Positions 10,456 to 20,865 of a DNA stretch of 64,000 nt are shown piece by piece. Source of the stretch: Anisus vortex (Eukaryota > Mollusca > Gastropoda > Planorbidae); the NCBI GenBank assembly GCA_949126835.1, contig OX421493.1, forward strand, positions 59,257,898-59,321,897. Direction: 5' to 3'. The notes under the pieces were generated by a model. That model saw only the letters and a list, made by a program, of their open reading frames with translations. It did no database searches and was not told where the DNA came from. A program made the translations under genes and the position numbers. Each line of letters begins with the position of its first letter. The stretch's first letter is position 1.

Positions 10456-10747
10456 AATGGTCCAATCTGCAGCCATTAAAACATTAATAAAAAATGGTCC
10501 AATCTGCAGCCATTAAAACGTTAATAAAAATGGTCCAATCTGCAGCCATTAAAACATTCATAAAAATGGTCCAATCTGCAGCCATTAAAACATTAATAAA
10601 AATGGTCCAATCTGCAGCCATTAAAACATTAATAAAAATGGTCCAATCTGCAGCCATTAAAACATTAATAAAAATGGTCCAATCTGCAGCCATTAAAACA
10701 TTAATAAAAATGATCCAATCTGCAGCCATTAAAACCTTAATAAAAAT
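10456..10747 (+). repeat. 35-bp minisatellite, 8 copies
   Basis: Eight near-identical copies of a unit containing CCAATCTGCAGCCATTAAAA with period about 35 bp. Because 35 is not a multiple of three but frames happen to lack stops, long spurious reading frames appear on both strands. It sits in the last intron of the EGF receptor. There are no variable spacers, so it is not an array of CRISPR type. Confidence 0.95.
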
Positions 10748-10754
10748 GCTCAAC

Positions 10755-10845
10755 AAGATTCGAACCACGGATGAGCGTAGCATACAATAATCTTCTTTAT
10801 AGAAGGAGCGTCTGGAATATAAAATATAAGATAAGATAAGTAATG
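10755..10845 (+). mobile_element. 3' end of a non-LTR retrotransposon with (AAGAT)n tail
   Basis: ACCACGGATGAGCGTAGCA, AATAATCTTCTTTATAGAAG and GAGCGTCTG are followed by ATAAGATAAGATAAG. The same 3' sequence in the opposite orientation is at 54000-54060 and partly at 54690-54770. The copy here is truncated to about 90 bp and ends just beside the EGF exon. Confidence 0.6.
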
Positions 10846-10851
10846 AGATAC

Positions 10852-10983
10852 CTTGATCACATTTGCTTCCTTGATATCCAAGTTTACAAGGAGAACAACT
10901 GCCGTCAATCGAACTACATGTATTCAAACAATTGATTGAACAGTTATTTCTACAATGTTCACTATAGATTCCTGGGTTACATG
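10852..10983 (-). CDS. EGF-like exon of the receptor
   Basis: The 132-nt exon is flanked by CTTTCGCAG and GTATCTC on the minus strand, phase 1 on both sides. It encodes a single EGF/MEGF-type module: ACNPGIYSEHCRNNCSINC, then NTCSSIDGSCSPC, then KLGYQGSKCDQG. The cysteine spacing (CxxGxYxxxC…C…C…CxxGYxGxKC) is that of multiple-EGF-domain and scavenger-type receptors. It joins in phase to the transmembrane exon at 9883 and, upstream, to the EGF exon at 32017-32148 across a 21-kb intron. It is extracellular by topology. Ligand and function are unknown. Confidence 0.75.
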
Positions 10984-11278
10984 CTGCGAAAGATATTTAT
11001 TTAATAAGTCACAAATGTAATGCATATTCAAATGTAATACGATGCATAATATGGTGTAAAATATGCTCATCAAAGAGTAATTTACGATGAACAAATCGTG
11101 CCATGATCCGTGTTAACGACTGTGGCGTTTTGGGTCTCTAACAAGATTAACACCACACGAAATTAAGGAAGATTCCGTATATAATCTACTCTCATAAAGA
11201 TTGATATACTCTTAGACTATACAAGTTTGCTTACAATTATAGCCACTACTGAATGAATGATTGAAGCGAGAATGCACC

Positions 11279-11346
11279 TATATATCTATCTATATATCTA
11301 TCTATCTATATATTTATCTATCTATATATCTATCTATCTATCTATC
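11279..11346 (+). repeat. (TATC)n/(TATA)n microsatellite
   Basis: Irregular TATCTATC and TATATCTA units, giving a meaningless Tyr/Ile-rich frame. Confidence 0.9.
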
Positions 11347-12183
11347 ATTATCTCTACTTGATCATTTAGCTCTTGCACATGAAACATATTTTATGAACAC
11401 TTACATTGCGCATTCGTTGTCAGAGTTCATTTTCTTTATTTGATATAAGTTAGTTTTTATGACAGTTCGGCGGTAGACGGCTGACGAGAAGGACGCCTAG
11501 GAATGGTTGACCTTCGGTCCTACTTATGTCTACTTACAGTCTGAGCCTAGTGCTAGATTTACACCTAATATCATTGTATTGGATTATATAAGTTCAGCTA
11601 ATAATTTATTTGCCCATCACAGAGAAGTAAAGACTTTCATGTGAATAAAATCATCAGTGTGCTACTTTACGGCCTTGTAAACCTAAAATGGTAATATATA
11701 TTTTTTTTATTGCTAGATAGTATCCTACAGCCCTTCCCCAAGGTAGGTGTTCAAATTTGTTGTTCAAGTGTAAACTCTAGGTCCTACGAATATAAAATAT
11801 CAGGTTAAAAAGTGTTTCACCCAAAAGCCCGTACGCGCACCGGTACAGAGACAGTAAATGACCCGATAGGTGAATCTGGGTCAAATGAAACTGGTGTATT
11901 AGCGATACACATATTAAATAAATAGATTCATATGGTTAATTCTTATATTGGAACCGTATGTTAGCTACATCCCATAAGTAAAGTCTACATTAGTAATGGA
12001 AAATTATGTAAGAATGTATACCTGTTCCATGTGATCGTATAGCGAAAAAAAATGTTAGCATCTCAAGAAATTGAAGTACATAAAAGACATGGTCTATAAA
12101 TAGAATAGTTAGGTAAACAATAGGGTCAAGGTCTTTAAGATGAATTACTATTTGGGTGGCAAAGGGCAAAATCGTCAAGTCTA
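11347..12183. other. Intronic sequence without gene features
   Basis: Mostly unique-looking AT-rich sequence between the microsatellite and the hAT element. Short frames only; nothing further is supported. Confidence 0.45.
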
Positions 12184-12191
12184 AATAAAAT

Positions 12192-14186
12192 CAGGGCCGA
12201 CTCATCCATATAGGCGAACTAGGCTGCTGCCTAGGGCGCAAAATTTTTGGGGGCGCAAAATTGAGGATTTTTTTTATTTATTTGGGGATTAAAAGATATA
12301 AATTATATTAAAGGTTAGTGATTCTGCGCGCTACTAGCATAGGCAGATGAATTAAGCTTACTAGGTAAAGAAAGGCGAAGGGTATTTTATATAAGTTGTC
12401 TTAGAAAATAGGAAAGTATGCCCTAAAAGTACTTAGTTTGGCAACCTCGCTGTGCGTAGCGGATTGTAAAGTGACACACCCCCCCGCCACACCCTGGATG
12501 CGTTGCGGATGCGAAATAGGCGTGACCCTTAAGTCAGTTCGTGAATCGTAAGTCGTGAGGGCGCTGAGGATCTAGTGGCAGTATTGCGAAGGTAGAAGCA
12601 CTTGGGTTATGCTACTTATAAATATCTCATAATTTAAGTTTATTGTTGCACTTGTCACATGGCACAACATTTTATTTCAAGTAGGCCTAAACATAACTAG
12701 TAAGATACTGCAAGAAAAGGACGTAAGTCTCCAGAGAGCAGTTAATCACCTGAAAAAACAACAACGAAGAATTTGGGTTACAGCTAGAAGTGATTTAGAG
12801 TTTAAGAGTGTTCTGGTTGATGCTAATAAAGTAGCAGATGAAGTTGGAATAGAACCAGTATTTGAGAAAGAGAGGGTCCGAATTCGACAAAAAAGAACTA
12901 GTTTGATTACGAATCAACAGATGAATCTAATTATTGCAGGTGATCCCTCAGAAAGTTTCAAGATCCACTTTTATTTTGCTGCTTTAGACACAGTTGCTAA
13001 TGCGCTAAAAGAAAGATTTCCCCAGTTAAATAAAGTATCTGGTGCAGAGCCTTTTAAAGCGTTTGTAGCGCCCCAGGGCAAAAGTTTCAGCGCCGCCCCC
13101 TTGCATACTGTAACTGCTTGTTTAGTGCTATATTTTCTATATTTAGACTACATTTGCCGCATCCCTGGAAGTGCCGCCCCCAGGCATATGTGAGGGCACT
13201 GATTTGGTGTCTTTGGGTATGTGTACAACATTCCTGACCTTAAAAACAAGATTACAGCAGAGGTTAAGTCAATGTGCAAAAACTTGGGAAAAGCATTAAC
13301 AATTGAAAAAGATGAAGGTTTAAATTGCTGCTGTAGAACTATAAGAGCGATTTCTCATAATCTCCACCACTCAGTATCAAACCCTGAAAAGTCCTAAATT
13401 ACATTTACCAACATAATATTGTAAATTTCCTAACATTTGTGTAACCCTTCGTATTTTGCTTACGTTGCCAGTTTCGGTGCTGAACGAAGTTTTTCAAAAT
13501 TTAACTTAAGCTAATAAAACCTATCTGCGTAGTACAATGTGTCAGAAGAGAGTTGCGGGTATGGCGACAATTTCTATTGAAAGTGAGATAGCAGGACAGT
13601 TAGACTCAAACAAGAATTTGCTAAGCAGAAAGCAAGGAAAGTACCATTACGGTCTCAGTCTTTAGGAGTAAAAATTACTGTTAATTAATTAGTATTTAAA
13701 AGTGACTTTTGGACCGTAGTTAAGAAAACAATAATCTAATATCAAACAATTTTGAGTATTCTTTGTTTATTTTAGTTCAGTGCTATAAAAACAGAAAAAC
13801 TATCTGTAATCTAACTGTGAGTTTTTGTTTGTTATTTAAAAAAAACTGTACATAATGTAATATAAAACCTATAAATACATATACATAATGTGAAACGGTG
13901 TGTTGTGTAACTTTTTTATTAATAATTTATTATTTCTAATTATTATTCTATAAGTCGCCAAAATAAAAGACTGAAGGCAAATCCATTGTCACTTTTCATT
14001 CAACTGTTTTATTTACTTATCCCAGTCATTAATCAAAGGTTATAAAATAAAATTCTTTGTTATAACAATTATTAACAAAAACACATTTCCGAAATTCCAT
14101 ACCCGATAGACCCCGTTTTAGGCTTTTCAATAAGGGCGCAAAATTTGCTTTCGCCTAGGGCGTCAAAAACCCTAGAGCCGGCCCTG
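12192..14186 (+). mobile_element. hAT transposon, about 2.0 kb, decayed
   Basis: Left end CAGGGCCGACTC and right end GAGCCGGCCCTG form terminal inverted repeats, backed by CCTAGGGCGCAAAATTT at both sides. Flanks AATAAAAT (12184-12191) and AAAAAAAT (14187-14194) are an 8-bp duplication with one change. It carries a broken ZMYM1-like hAT transposase in plus orientation. An internal GC-rich patch (about 13050-13200) looks like a later insertion. It lies within the large intron of the EGF receptor. Confidence 0.85.
12685..13680 (+). pseudogene. hAT transposase (ZMYM1/TTF-type) pseudogene
   Basis: An uninterrupted stretch at about 12685-13060 encodes LQRAVNHLKKQQRRIW…, a charged linker, and FYFAALDTVANALKERFPQL. 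These match the middle of ZMYM1-like hAT transposases ('Y..VLD.V..EL..RF..L'). Near 13465-13650, split over frames, are ERSFSK and IESEIAGQLD-like and KQKARK pieces of the C-terminal dimerisation region. Frame breaks and an insertion make it non-functional. The N-terminal zinc-finger and the first catalytic parts are missing, so it was internally deleted before decay. Confidence 0.65.
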
Positions 14187-14809
14187 AAAAAAATACATAT
14201 AAGTATGTATTTTAAAACATTATCAGTTATTCGCCTTACAAAATATGCGTAGACCTAATATATTTTTAAAACGTTTAATTGATCAAGCAAGCGAAAATTA
14301 AAAAAGAACATTCAAGCATATTGTCAAAAAGAAGATTTATTGAGAAAAAAATATATTTGTTTCTTACCAGCAGCTGCACTAAGGGAAATCCAACATGTAC
14401 TAGAGAAAATGAACACTATTTGAAAACTACGTATCATTTTGTAATGTATAATTACATGTATAATGTTTCATTTCAAGTATAACGTTTCATTACGTGTATA
14501 ATGTTTAATTTTAAGTACGATGTTTCATTATAACGTCTCTTTAACAGAATATAATGCTAAGAACTTAAACACAGTATAAAAGTGTGCCTACACACATTAT
14601 CGTTATAACTATGTAGGCCTATGGAAACGTGCTTCAACTAGTGAATTTATGAAAAGCTTAGCTGAATATGTCAACCAGGAAGTTCATCTTGCTATTTTTC
14701 GAGTTGGGCAGGTACATTTCTAAGAAACGTTATGGGCTATTGAATCGTTGAGTTTCACCACTTGTTGGGTTTGACATAACACACATTTGTCAATAAAGCT
14801 TGATATTAA

Positions 14810-14882
14810 CCCTTACAGTCCCGGGCGCGTATATAGCGGAACTGAAGGCAGCATAGATAGAAGTAGGTCGGTACGGGAAGGG
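14810..14882. mobile_element. 73-bp TTAA-flanked miniature element, copy 1
   Basis: Flanked by TTAA on both sides (14806-14809 and 14883-14886). Ends CCCTTACAGTCCCG and GTACGGGAAGGG are imperfect inverted repeats. The same 73-bp unit, with a handful of substitutions, is at 47113-47185, also between TTAA. TTAA targets are the hallmark of piggyBac-type transposition. Confidence 0.7.
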
Positions 14883-14962
14883 TTAAAAATGTATATATAA
14901 TACGGTGTATGGTAGAAACAGTGTCAGAACATGTACCAACATAGGTAGTTGCCACAAGATAG

Positions 14963-15162
14963 TGAACGTTTTAATAGTAGCGGTTAATTTATGTTTATTT
15001 TTTTTAGAAAAGGTGAATGTAAACATTGAGGCATAAATAATTTCATGTAGGATCACGTGTTACTGCTTTAATGTCTTTTTTTTCTTTAATCTACAGGTAA
15101 TCGACATTGTTTATCTTGACATTTTCACGACTGTTATGTCTTTGGTACTATTAACAAATGGG
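14963..15162 (+). repeat. Dispersed repeat, copy 2 of 2
   Basis: Same family as 749-931, with shared GGATCACGTGTTACTG and GACATTTTCACGACTGTTA. Here it is joined at its right end to the tRNA-like head of a SINE, so the two may have moved together or the SINE landed at its edge. Confidence 0.65.
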
Positions 15163-15430
15163 TGCACGGTTGCAGTGCGGCAGCGCGTATGGTTGGCGTA
15201 CCGAAGGTCTTGTGTTCGAATCCTGGTGAAGGCTTTAATTTTTTCTCGGGATTGGATGATGTCTCTGAGTCTACCCATCTCTGATGTGTACCTGACCTTA
15301 GTTGTGGTAAGTATAGTCGGCTGTGCAAAGGGCTGGCCACACAATCACCTAGTATGTCGTGGCCACAGAAACTAGTGAACGCTGCTTCACCGGCCCTATG
15401 ATCAATTTGGTCCGAAGGGTACTTTACTTT
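15163..15430 (+). mobile_element. tRNA-derived SINE
   Basis: Head contains an RNA polymerase III B-box-like GTTCGAATCCTGG. The conserved body includes CTGAGTCTACCCA, TGCTGGCCACACAATC-like and GTGAACGCTGCTTCACC. The tail is GGTCCGAAGGGTACTTTACTTTAC. About ten copies of this family are in the window; short frames crossing it are not genes. Confidence 0.85.
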
Positions 15431-15589
15431 ACTAAGCTATTCTACATGGAAATAATGAAACAATAAAATTGAACAATAAATACAATTAATTGTTTAATTC
15501 AAAATGTATATCTTATATTAATTTCATTTCAACAATAGTACCTCGCCTAGCCATATAATTTGTCAACGTATAAAAGCATAGAGAATTAC

Positions 15590-15692
15590 TACACTTGAAG
15601 TCTACTAATGAGTTTCTGATCGAAATATTTCTTTGAGTAATCAAACAGCAGAAATATAAAAGCAAACTGTCCATCTTGTGATAGTCTTTGAT
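15590..15692 (-). mobile_element. Right-end fragment of the GGACCGC MITE family
   Basis: AGCAGAAATATAAAAGCAAACTGTCCATCTTGTGATAGTCTTTGATC corresponds to the right terminus of the element at 20292-20585; the left part is not recognisable. Confidence 0.5.
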
Positions 15693-15884
15693 CAGCATTA
15701 AACTGTATAGTTTAATTTTTTTAAACTAAAATCATGAATTTAAAAACCTCAAGTTTTCAATATTAACAAAACTAAAAAAAAAGCCAACATTTTTTAATGT
15801 ACGAAAATATAAAATTACAATAAACAAAACAAACAAATTCCATAACATTTTTGTAATTAAAATGGTCGTTGTTTTCCAAAAGTG

Positions 15885-16875
15885 TACATACCTTTGGTCC
15901 CCACCTGGCACCCAGCTCTCATCTGTGGCTCCAAGTAGCTGTAGCATGCGCAGCGGCCACACCCCAGGAAACAGCTACGACTGGCCGGCCAAACCAGATG
16001 AAGGTAACCAAAAGAGCATTAAAACTCTGGTGAATCAGGCTTGTCGCCTTTCGATTTTACAGGGGCCTTGTCAAAACTATTGTTCTGTATGAATGTGAGA
16101 CCTGGACGCTGCTATCGCAACTGAAAACAAGGTGCAGGCTTTCGAAAAAAAATGCATGAGAAAAATACTTCGAATCTCCTACGTAGAACACGGGACCATA
16201 GCGTATGTGTGGGACAGAAGACCCTGAAGAAAAGCTTATGGCAACAATCTAACGGCGCAAACTGACATGGTTCGGTCATGTGTAACAGCACCAGTGGCGT
16301 ATTTAGGCATGTTCCACATGTTTCGTTGTAACAGGGGCCCCCACACAAAAGGGGTCCCCCACACAAAAGGGGTCCCCCACACATCACAAAAAGAAATTGT
16401 TTAGTGACATCCCCATTCTTTTGTTGAAAATATAAAATAAAATTCATTTATTCCCTTAAATTTTAAGCGCTCCAGGCCAACAAAGCTAAGTGCAACATAA
16501 AATTATGATTTTACAGAATGTAACATTAATAAACTGCACTTTTCTGAGGTATGTGGAAGGCAGGGCGAGGCGACCAGGGGTCCCACATAAATTTGGGAAC
16601 AGTGCCCCCACAACCCTAAATACGGCCCTGTGCGCCACAATAGCCTGCCAAAAACTATCCTCCAGGGCACGGTGGAAGGTGGGCGTAGGAGAGGCTTAAC
16701 GCGACGATGCTGGTAAGACAATGTAAGGTATAGGACAGGGCTGGAGTTGACTCAACTATTGACAACCGCTCAAGATAGGCAAAAGTGGAGAAAGTTGACT
16801 TGCTGAAGTGTCCATTCGCTCCCTCAAACGACCACAACGGTCATGGGATTGATGATGATGATGATGATGATAAAA
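15885..16875 (+). mobile_element. RTE-like non-LTR retrotransposon 3' fragment (interrupted)
   Basis: Frame pieces from about 16040 read YECETWTLLSQLKTRCR, then after an insertion LPKTILQGTVEGGRRRG, and near the end LTQLLTTAQDRQKWRKL. These match the C-terminal region of RTE-clade ORF2 ('CETWTL', 'RRRGRQRK.W', 'AQDR..W'). It finishes with a (GAT)n run at 16848-16871, the repeat-type tail of RTE elements. Several frameshifts and stops. A related copy is at 53720-53975. The GC-richer first part (15885-16015) is probably also element-derived. Confidence 0.65.
16292..16630. mobile_element. 339-bp hAT-type MITE inside the RTE fragment
   Basis: Ends CAGTGGCGTATTTAGG and CCTAAATACGGCCCTG are inverted repeats. 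Comparing the host RTE sequence with the related copy at 53720 shows exactly eight bases at the insertion point (left AACAGCAC, right TGCGCCAC), the expected hAT duplication after divergence. It contains a repeated AAAGGGGTCCCCCACACA segment. Confidence 0.7.
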
Positions 16876-16879
16876 TAAT

Positions 16880-16970
16880 AAGACCGCTTGCTCTATTTTT
16901 AGAACTGAATAGTTAGTTTGCGCATTCGCGGCCTTCAATTCGTCCTCAAGTTTTCCGCTGCACATAAAAA
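16880..16970 (+). mobile_element. Fragment of the GGACCGCTTGCTCT MITE family
   Basis: AAGACCGCTTGCTCTATTTTTAGA followed by CTGAATAGTTAGTTTGCGCA matches the left part of the copy at 10120. Truncated on the right. Confidence 0.55.
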
Positions 16971-17724
16971 CATTAAAGACAATTTTTAGAGCTTAACAAT
17001 TATTTTTTTCCGTGCGCACACTGTCTTAACATGACTCCTTAACTTACCTAAAGACTTCACAGTATACATTGATATTATTTGACTTAATAAGCTTATATAT
17101 AAATATAGAATCGTTTTTAACAATAGCAATATAAAATTATAAAGTTATGTGTTTACAACTGACAATGTAAAAGTGACAATAGTAGGGAAATATCGAAACA
17201 ATTGTTTTTTGCATTTTTAGATTCCTTACAAGATAAAGGCATCTTACTGCATCAATAATACAGCAGAGCCGCGTCTAATTGTTCAATAATATTCAATTTT
17301 CAACAAAGCTTTATATACATTGTAGGCTACGTCCAATTATTTTAATACTTAACTCTCAAATACTTTCCAAAATAAGTTGTCCAATACTATCTGCAATACA
17401 CACTATTTGTGTAGTTATTTTATTTAAGAAATAATGTATATAATAATGAGTTACCTCTAAAATATATATAATGTTTAAATATCTCGGTAGGTTTTATTTA
17501 GATTGCTAGATACTTTAAAACACTGATAACTAAGTTGGTTATTAATTTAATTGACCTTACCTCACTCTCAAGAAGATAACATAGACATTTAAACTTTCTT
17601 GATAACATTGTTTAGATAACGTATCGCGTTTTAAATATAGGCCAAGTTGTAGGGGTTAAGATGATAAAATATCTTGTTCTGCACTATTTCAAATCTTAGG
17701 CGTAAGGTTTGACACAATTTAAAC
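16971..17724. other. Upstream region of the fucolectin-EGF gene
   Basis: AT-rich, with no other feature. It should contain the promoter of the gene starting at 17725, but I cannot identify a TATA box or start site with confidence. Confidence 0.4.
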
Positions 17725-20166
17725 ATGAAAATACAGTTTTGGTTAACAGTGGTAGCTTTTATCTTTGTATTTCTGAATCTAAAAGCCCATAGTCAAACTG
17801 TGAGAGGTAAGGGTGCAATTGCGTTAGATTTCGTTTAATTGGTTTTTAATATGATTTATGAATCCTCCGCGTTTCTGTGATAAAATGTCAGTAACATAGA
17901 AGAAGATAACAATTATTAAACGATTGTTAACAATATAATTTGACAATTGTAAACAATACCATTTAAAGTGTTATAGTATACACTAATCTATCCTTAAACA
18001 AAACCTACAAGATAGTGTTTTTGCGTTCACCAGTATTCTTCACAGGGATATACAAGACATTATAGGGCTAAGTAGATAATGAGAATAAACTTAAATCAAA
18101 TGAATATGATCAATTTGCTATTTTGACTGTATTTCTTTAAAAGGTGTAAATGTAGCACTACATCGACAGACCAACCAATCCAGTACATACTTAATATATG
18201 GATCTGATAGAGCAGTAGATGGAAATACAAGCGGCAATTTAGAAAATGGTCATTGTACACACACTAGTGAAGACGATCACAATCCATGGTTTCAAGTAAC
18301 ATTTCCTAAGTCTAATATCACTAGTATAGAGATATACAACAGAGGTATGTTCTTGTAGTTTATAAGTTAGTATTTACACTATTTGTAAAGATATTTTTGA
18401 TGTTTGCCTTATGAAAAGAAGATATCTATACCCGATTACACAGTTAAAATGTGTGTACCTATATTTGCATATGAACTACGTTTTAATAACTTTACATTAA
18501 TACAAGGTGAATTCCAACAAAGACTTAATGGCTTCAAACTTGAACTCTACAATGGTGATTCACTAGTTCTTACATATACTGACCAAGACGTTAACCCTCA
18601 AAGCATTTACAGAATAACTTATGATCCCAGTCTGACTGCATCAAAGGCTTTCATTACTCAATCGAATATAATTCAAGGAGACCCTAATCCATTTTTAACA
18701 ATATGTGAAATTGAAATAATTGGAGGTGAGTAAAGCTAGTTCTTATTATGTGTTGTGTTTCTTATCACTATCACAATAAAGTATAAGGCCTAGCTTAGTT
18801 TTATAAATATTTTATTGCTCATGTATTCCTTACTTACGACTGAATTTAGTCTAATATTTTCTGTTTAGATATTATAGAATGTGATGCTGGTTTCTATGGC
18901 GACGATTGCTTTGATCCATGTTCTAGTCACTGTTCTACTACTACATGCGATAGAAGAACTGGAAACTGTACTTGTAAACTTGGATATACTGGGACAAAGT
19001 GTGATCGAGGTAATTATCATATTATAATTTCTTGCACAATATAACTTTAAAAAGGGGTTACATACTCAGTAGGGGCACGAGGCCGAGCGGCAGCGTGTTC
19101 GACTCGCGATCCAAAGAATCTGGGTTCGAATCCTGGCGGAGGCTATTTTTTTTCCCGGGACTTGAAGGTGTCCCTGAGTCTACCCAGCTCTGATAGGCAC
19201 CTGACCTTAGGTAGGGTATAGTAAAGGCGGCTGGGCGTTGTGCTGGCCATACATCCCCAATTATGCCGTGGCCACAGAAACGGGTGAACCGGTGAACGCT
19301 GCTTCACCAGCCCTATAATCAGTTTGGTCCGATGGGTACAGTTTTAAATTATCAGCACCTAAATGCGCAATGCTGATAAACAAACAAACGTATATTAGCC
19401 TAAGTGCGATTTGCACTTTGTTTTTATAAGTTGCTTTTCTTCTTCAAGAGTAGATATATGTCTAAATAAAAAAAAATATTTCATCAGCAAATTAAACTTT
19501 TATATCGATTGTTATCGTAATAAACACATTTAGAGATACAAGTTATTGAAAATACATCTGGTCACTGCAAGAACACCGAAAGAACTAGCTTAATAATAAG
19601 TTGGACAATAACCAGGTAAACTATCCCGGTGGGTCCGTTGAGTCTGTAAGCAAGCCAAAGAGCAATTGGCAAAGCAAAAAAGTAAATTTAATTTTGTCGT
19701 GATGATTACAAAATTGATTTCTGTTAAAATTGATAAATTATTTTTTCCTGCAGAATGTCCATCAGGATATTTTGGAGTAAACTGTCTTAATCAATGTTCA
19801 ACACATTGTAATTCAACATGTAATAATGTAGATGGACACTGCACGTGTAAGCCTGGTTATACAGGTGATACTTGTCATCAAGGTATATCACAAACAAGTA
19901 TTTTATTTTACTTTTCAAATAACAAACCCCCAAACGGTTATAATTTTATTTTAAAAAAAATGAAAGTATTTATTTTGTTTTCTAATTGGATTCTCCTATA
20001 TTTATTTACAGCTTGTCCTTTGGGATATCTTGGCGCTAATTGTACCTTGATATCATGTAAGCAAACAGATAATACAATTGGAACATACGGAATGCGATGC
20101 AATATAAGTGATAACAATGATTTACTTAGTCAATTAAATTTTTTGATTGTTATAGCTATTATTTGA
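17725..20166 (+). CDS. Secreted or surface fucolectin (FTP domain)-EGF protein, complete
   Basis: Six exons join in phase 1: 17725-17806, 18144-18344, 18507-18725, 18869-19009, 19754-19882, 20012-20166 (308 aa), all with GT-AG borders. Residues 1-23 are a signal peptide (MKIQFWLTVVAFIFVFLNL). About 30-167 form a fucolectin/tachylectin-4/pentraxin-1-type (F5/8C-like) lectin domain: NVALHRQTNQSS, RAVDGNTSG, HCTHTSEDDHNPWFQV, IEIYNR, RLNGFKLELYNG, FLTICEIEIIG. Two EGF modules follow (CDAGFYGDDC… and CPSGYFGVNC…), then a partial third (CPLGYLGANC). The end is hydrophobic (FLIVIAII), possibly a weak GPI-anchor signal. Such lectins bind fucose-like sugars in relatives; a recognition role is inference. 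AATAAA signals lie at 20168 and 20230. A SINE sits in intron 4. The gene is nested, in opposite orientation, in the receptor's 21-kb intron. Confidence 0.85.
19071..19345 (+). mobile_element. tRNA-derived SINE in intron 4 of the fucolectin-EGF gene
   Basis: B-box-like GGGTTCGAATCCTGGCGG, then CTGAGTCTACCCAGCTCTGA, GTGGCCACAGAAAC and GTGAACGCTGCTTCACCAGC, ending near GGTCCGATGGGTACAG. The 'GGTGAACC' motif is duplicated (GGGTGAACCGGTGAACG). Confidence 0.85.
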
Positions 20167-20229
20167 GAATAAATTGTCAGTCATTGTAAATTTTCAACAA
20201 TCAATATTGTGCTTTAAATCTAAATTGTA

Positions 20230-20235
20230 AATAAA
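20230..20235 (+). terminator. Polyadenylation signal AATAAA of the fucolectin-EGF gene
   Basis: AATAAA 64 bases past the stop codon; an earlier AATAAA at 20168-20173 is too close to the stop to be preferred. Confidence 0.55.
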
Positions 20236-20291
20236 TGTTTCTAAAATAACATTGCGAAAATGCTATTAGTGCAAACATGTGTTTATTATAC

Positions 20292-20585
20292 CAAAGACTT
20301 TAATAAGATGGACCGCTTGCTCTATTTTTAAAGCGTAAATGTTCTTTTTCCGTGCGCATCCAATAACCTTGTCGTAAATGACTTATACGTTAATACGTTT
20401 GCCTAAATGTTCCACTGTATACACATTTCGATTTTAATTTTAATTTTTCATTTAGAAAATCATAGCGATTAAATAAAACGGACGTGTACATTGCACAAGG
20501 GAATCGGGAATTCCAAGAAAAAGTCATTCGAGTCATCAAATAGCAGAAATATTAAAATAAGCGGTCCATCTTATTATAGCCTTTG
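20292..20585. mobile_element. MITE (GGACCGCTTGCTCT family), 294 bp, intact ends
   Basis: Ends CAAAGACTTTAATAAGATGG and CTTATTATAGCCTTTG are inverted repeats extending into GGACCGCTT. The flanks are ATTATAC on both sides (20285-20291, 20586-20592), a 7-bp direct repeat. It lies just past the 3' end of the fucolectin-EGF gene. Related pieces are at 10120, 15590, 16880, 21731, 35525 and 61277. No coding capacity. Confidence 0.75.
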
Positions 20586-20865
20586 ATTATACAAAACATC
20601 TGACAACTGTATAACGTAATTTTGCGTTCTTAACGTCCTTCTTCAAAAAAAATAAATAAATATGATCAAATGATTTTATGTTATGCTTATCAAATGAAAG
20701 AAAATATTTTTACATGTAACAATGTTGTTGCTTTTTCTTTATTTGCTCAGGAACCAAAATGTTTTTTTTTTCCTACTTACAAGGAAAGACTTAGTTTACT
20801 TTAAACTTTAAACAATACAACAATTAGCATCATTTTAATCGGATTGTCCATATGACACATTCGTA

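Noticed and set aside
10484..10927. 147-residue minus frame and 98-residue plus frame with strong internal repeats
   Set aside because: Both are read-through of the 35-bp minisatellite; only the EGF part (10852-10983) of the minus frame is a real exon.
12903..13193. Short independent gene in the hAT element
   Set aside because: It is the middle of a broken hAT transposase followed by inserted sequence.
15163..15430. tRNA gene at SINE heads (also 19071, 30098, 43509, 46633, 49482, 52853)
   Set aside because: Only A/B-box-like promoter remnants are kept; acceptor and anticodon stems do not pair, and a conserved 200-bp body follows, so these are SINEs.
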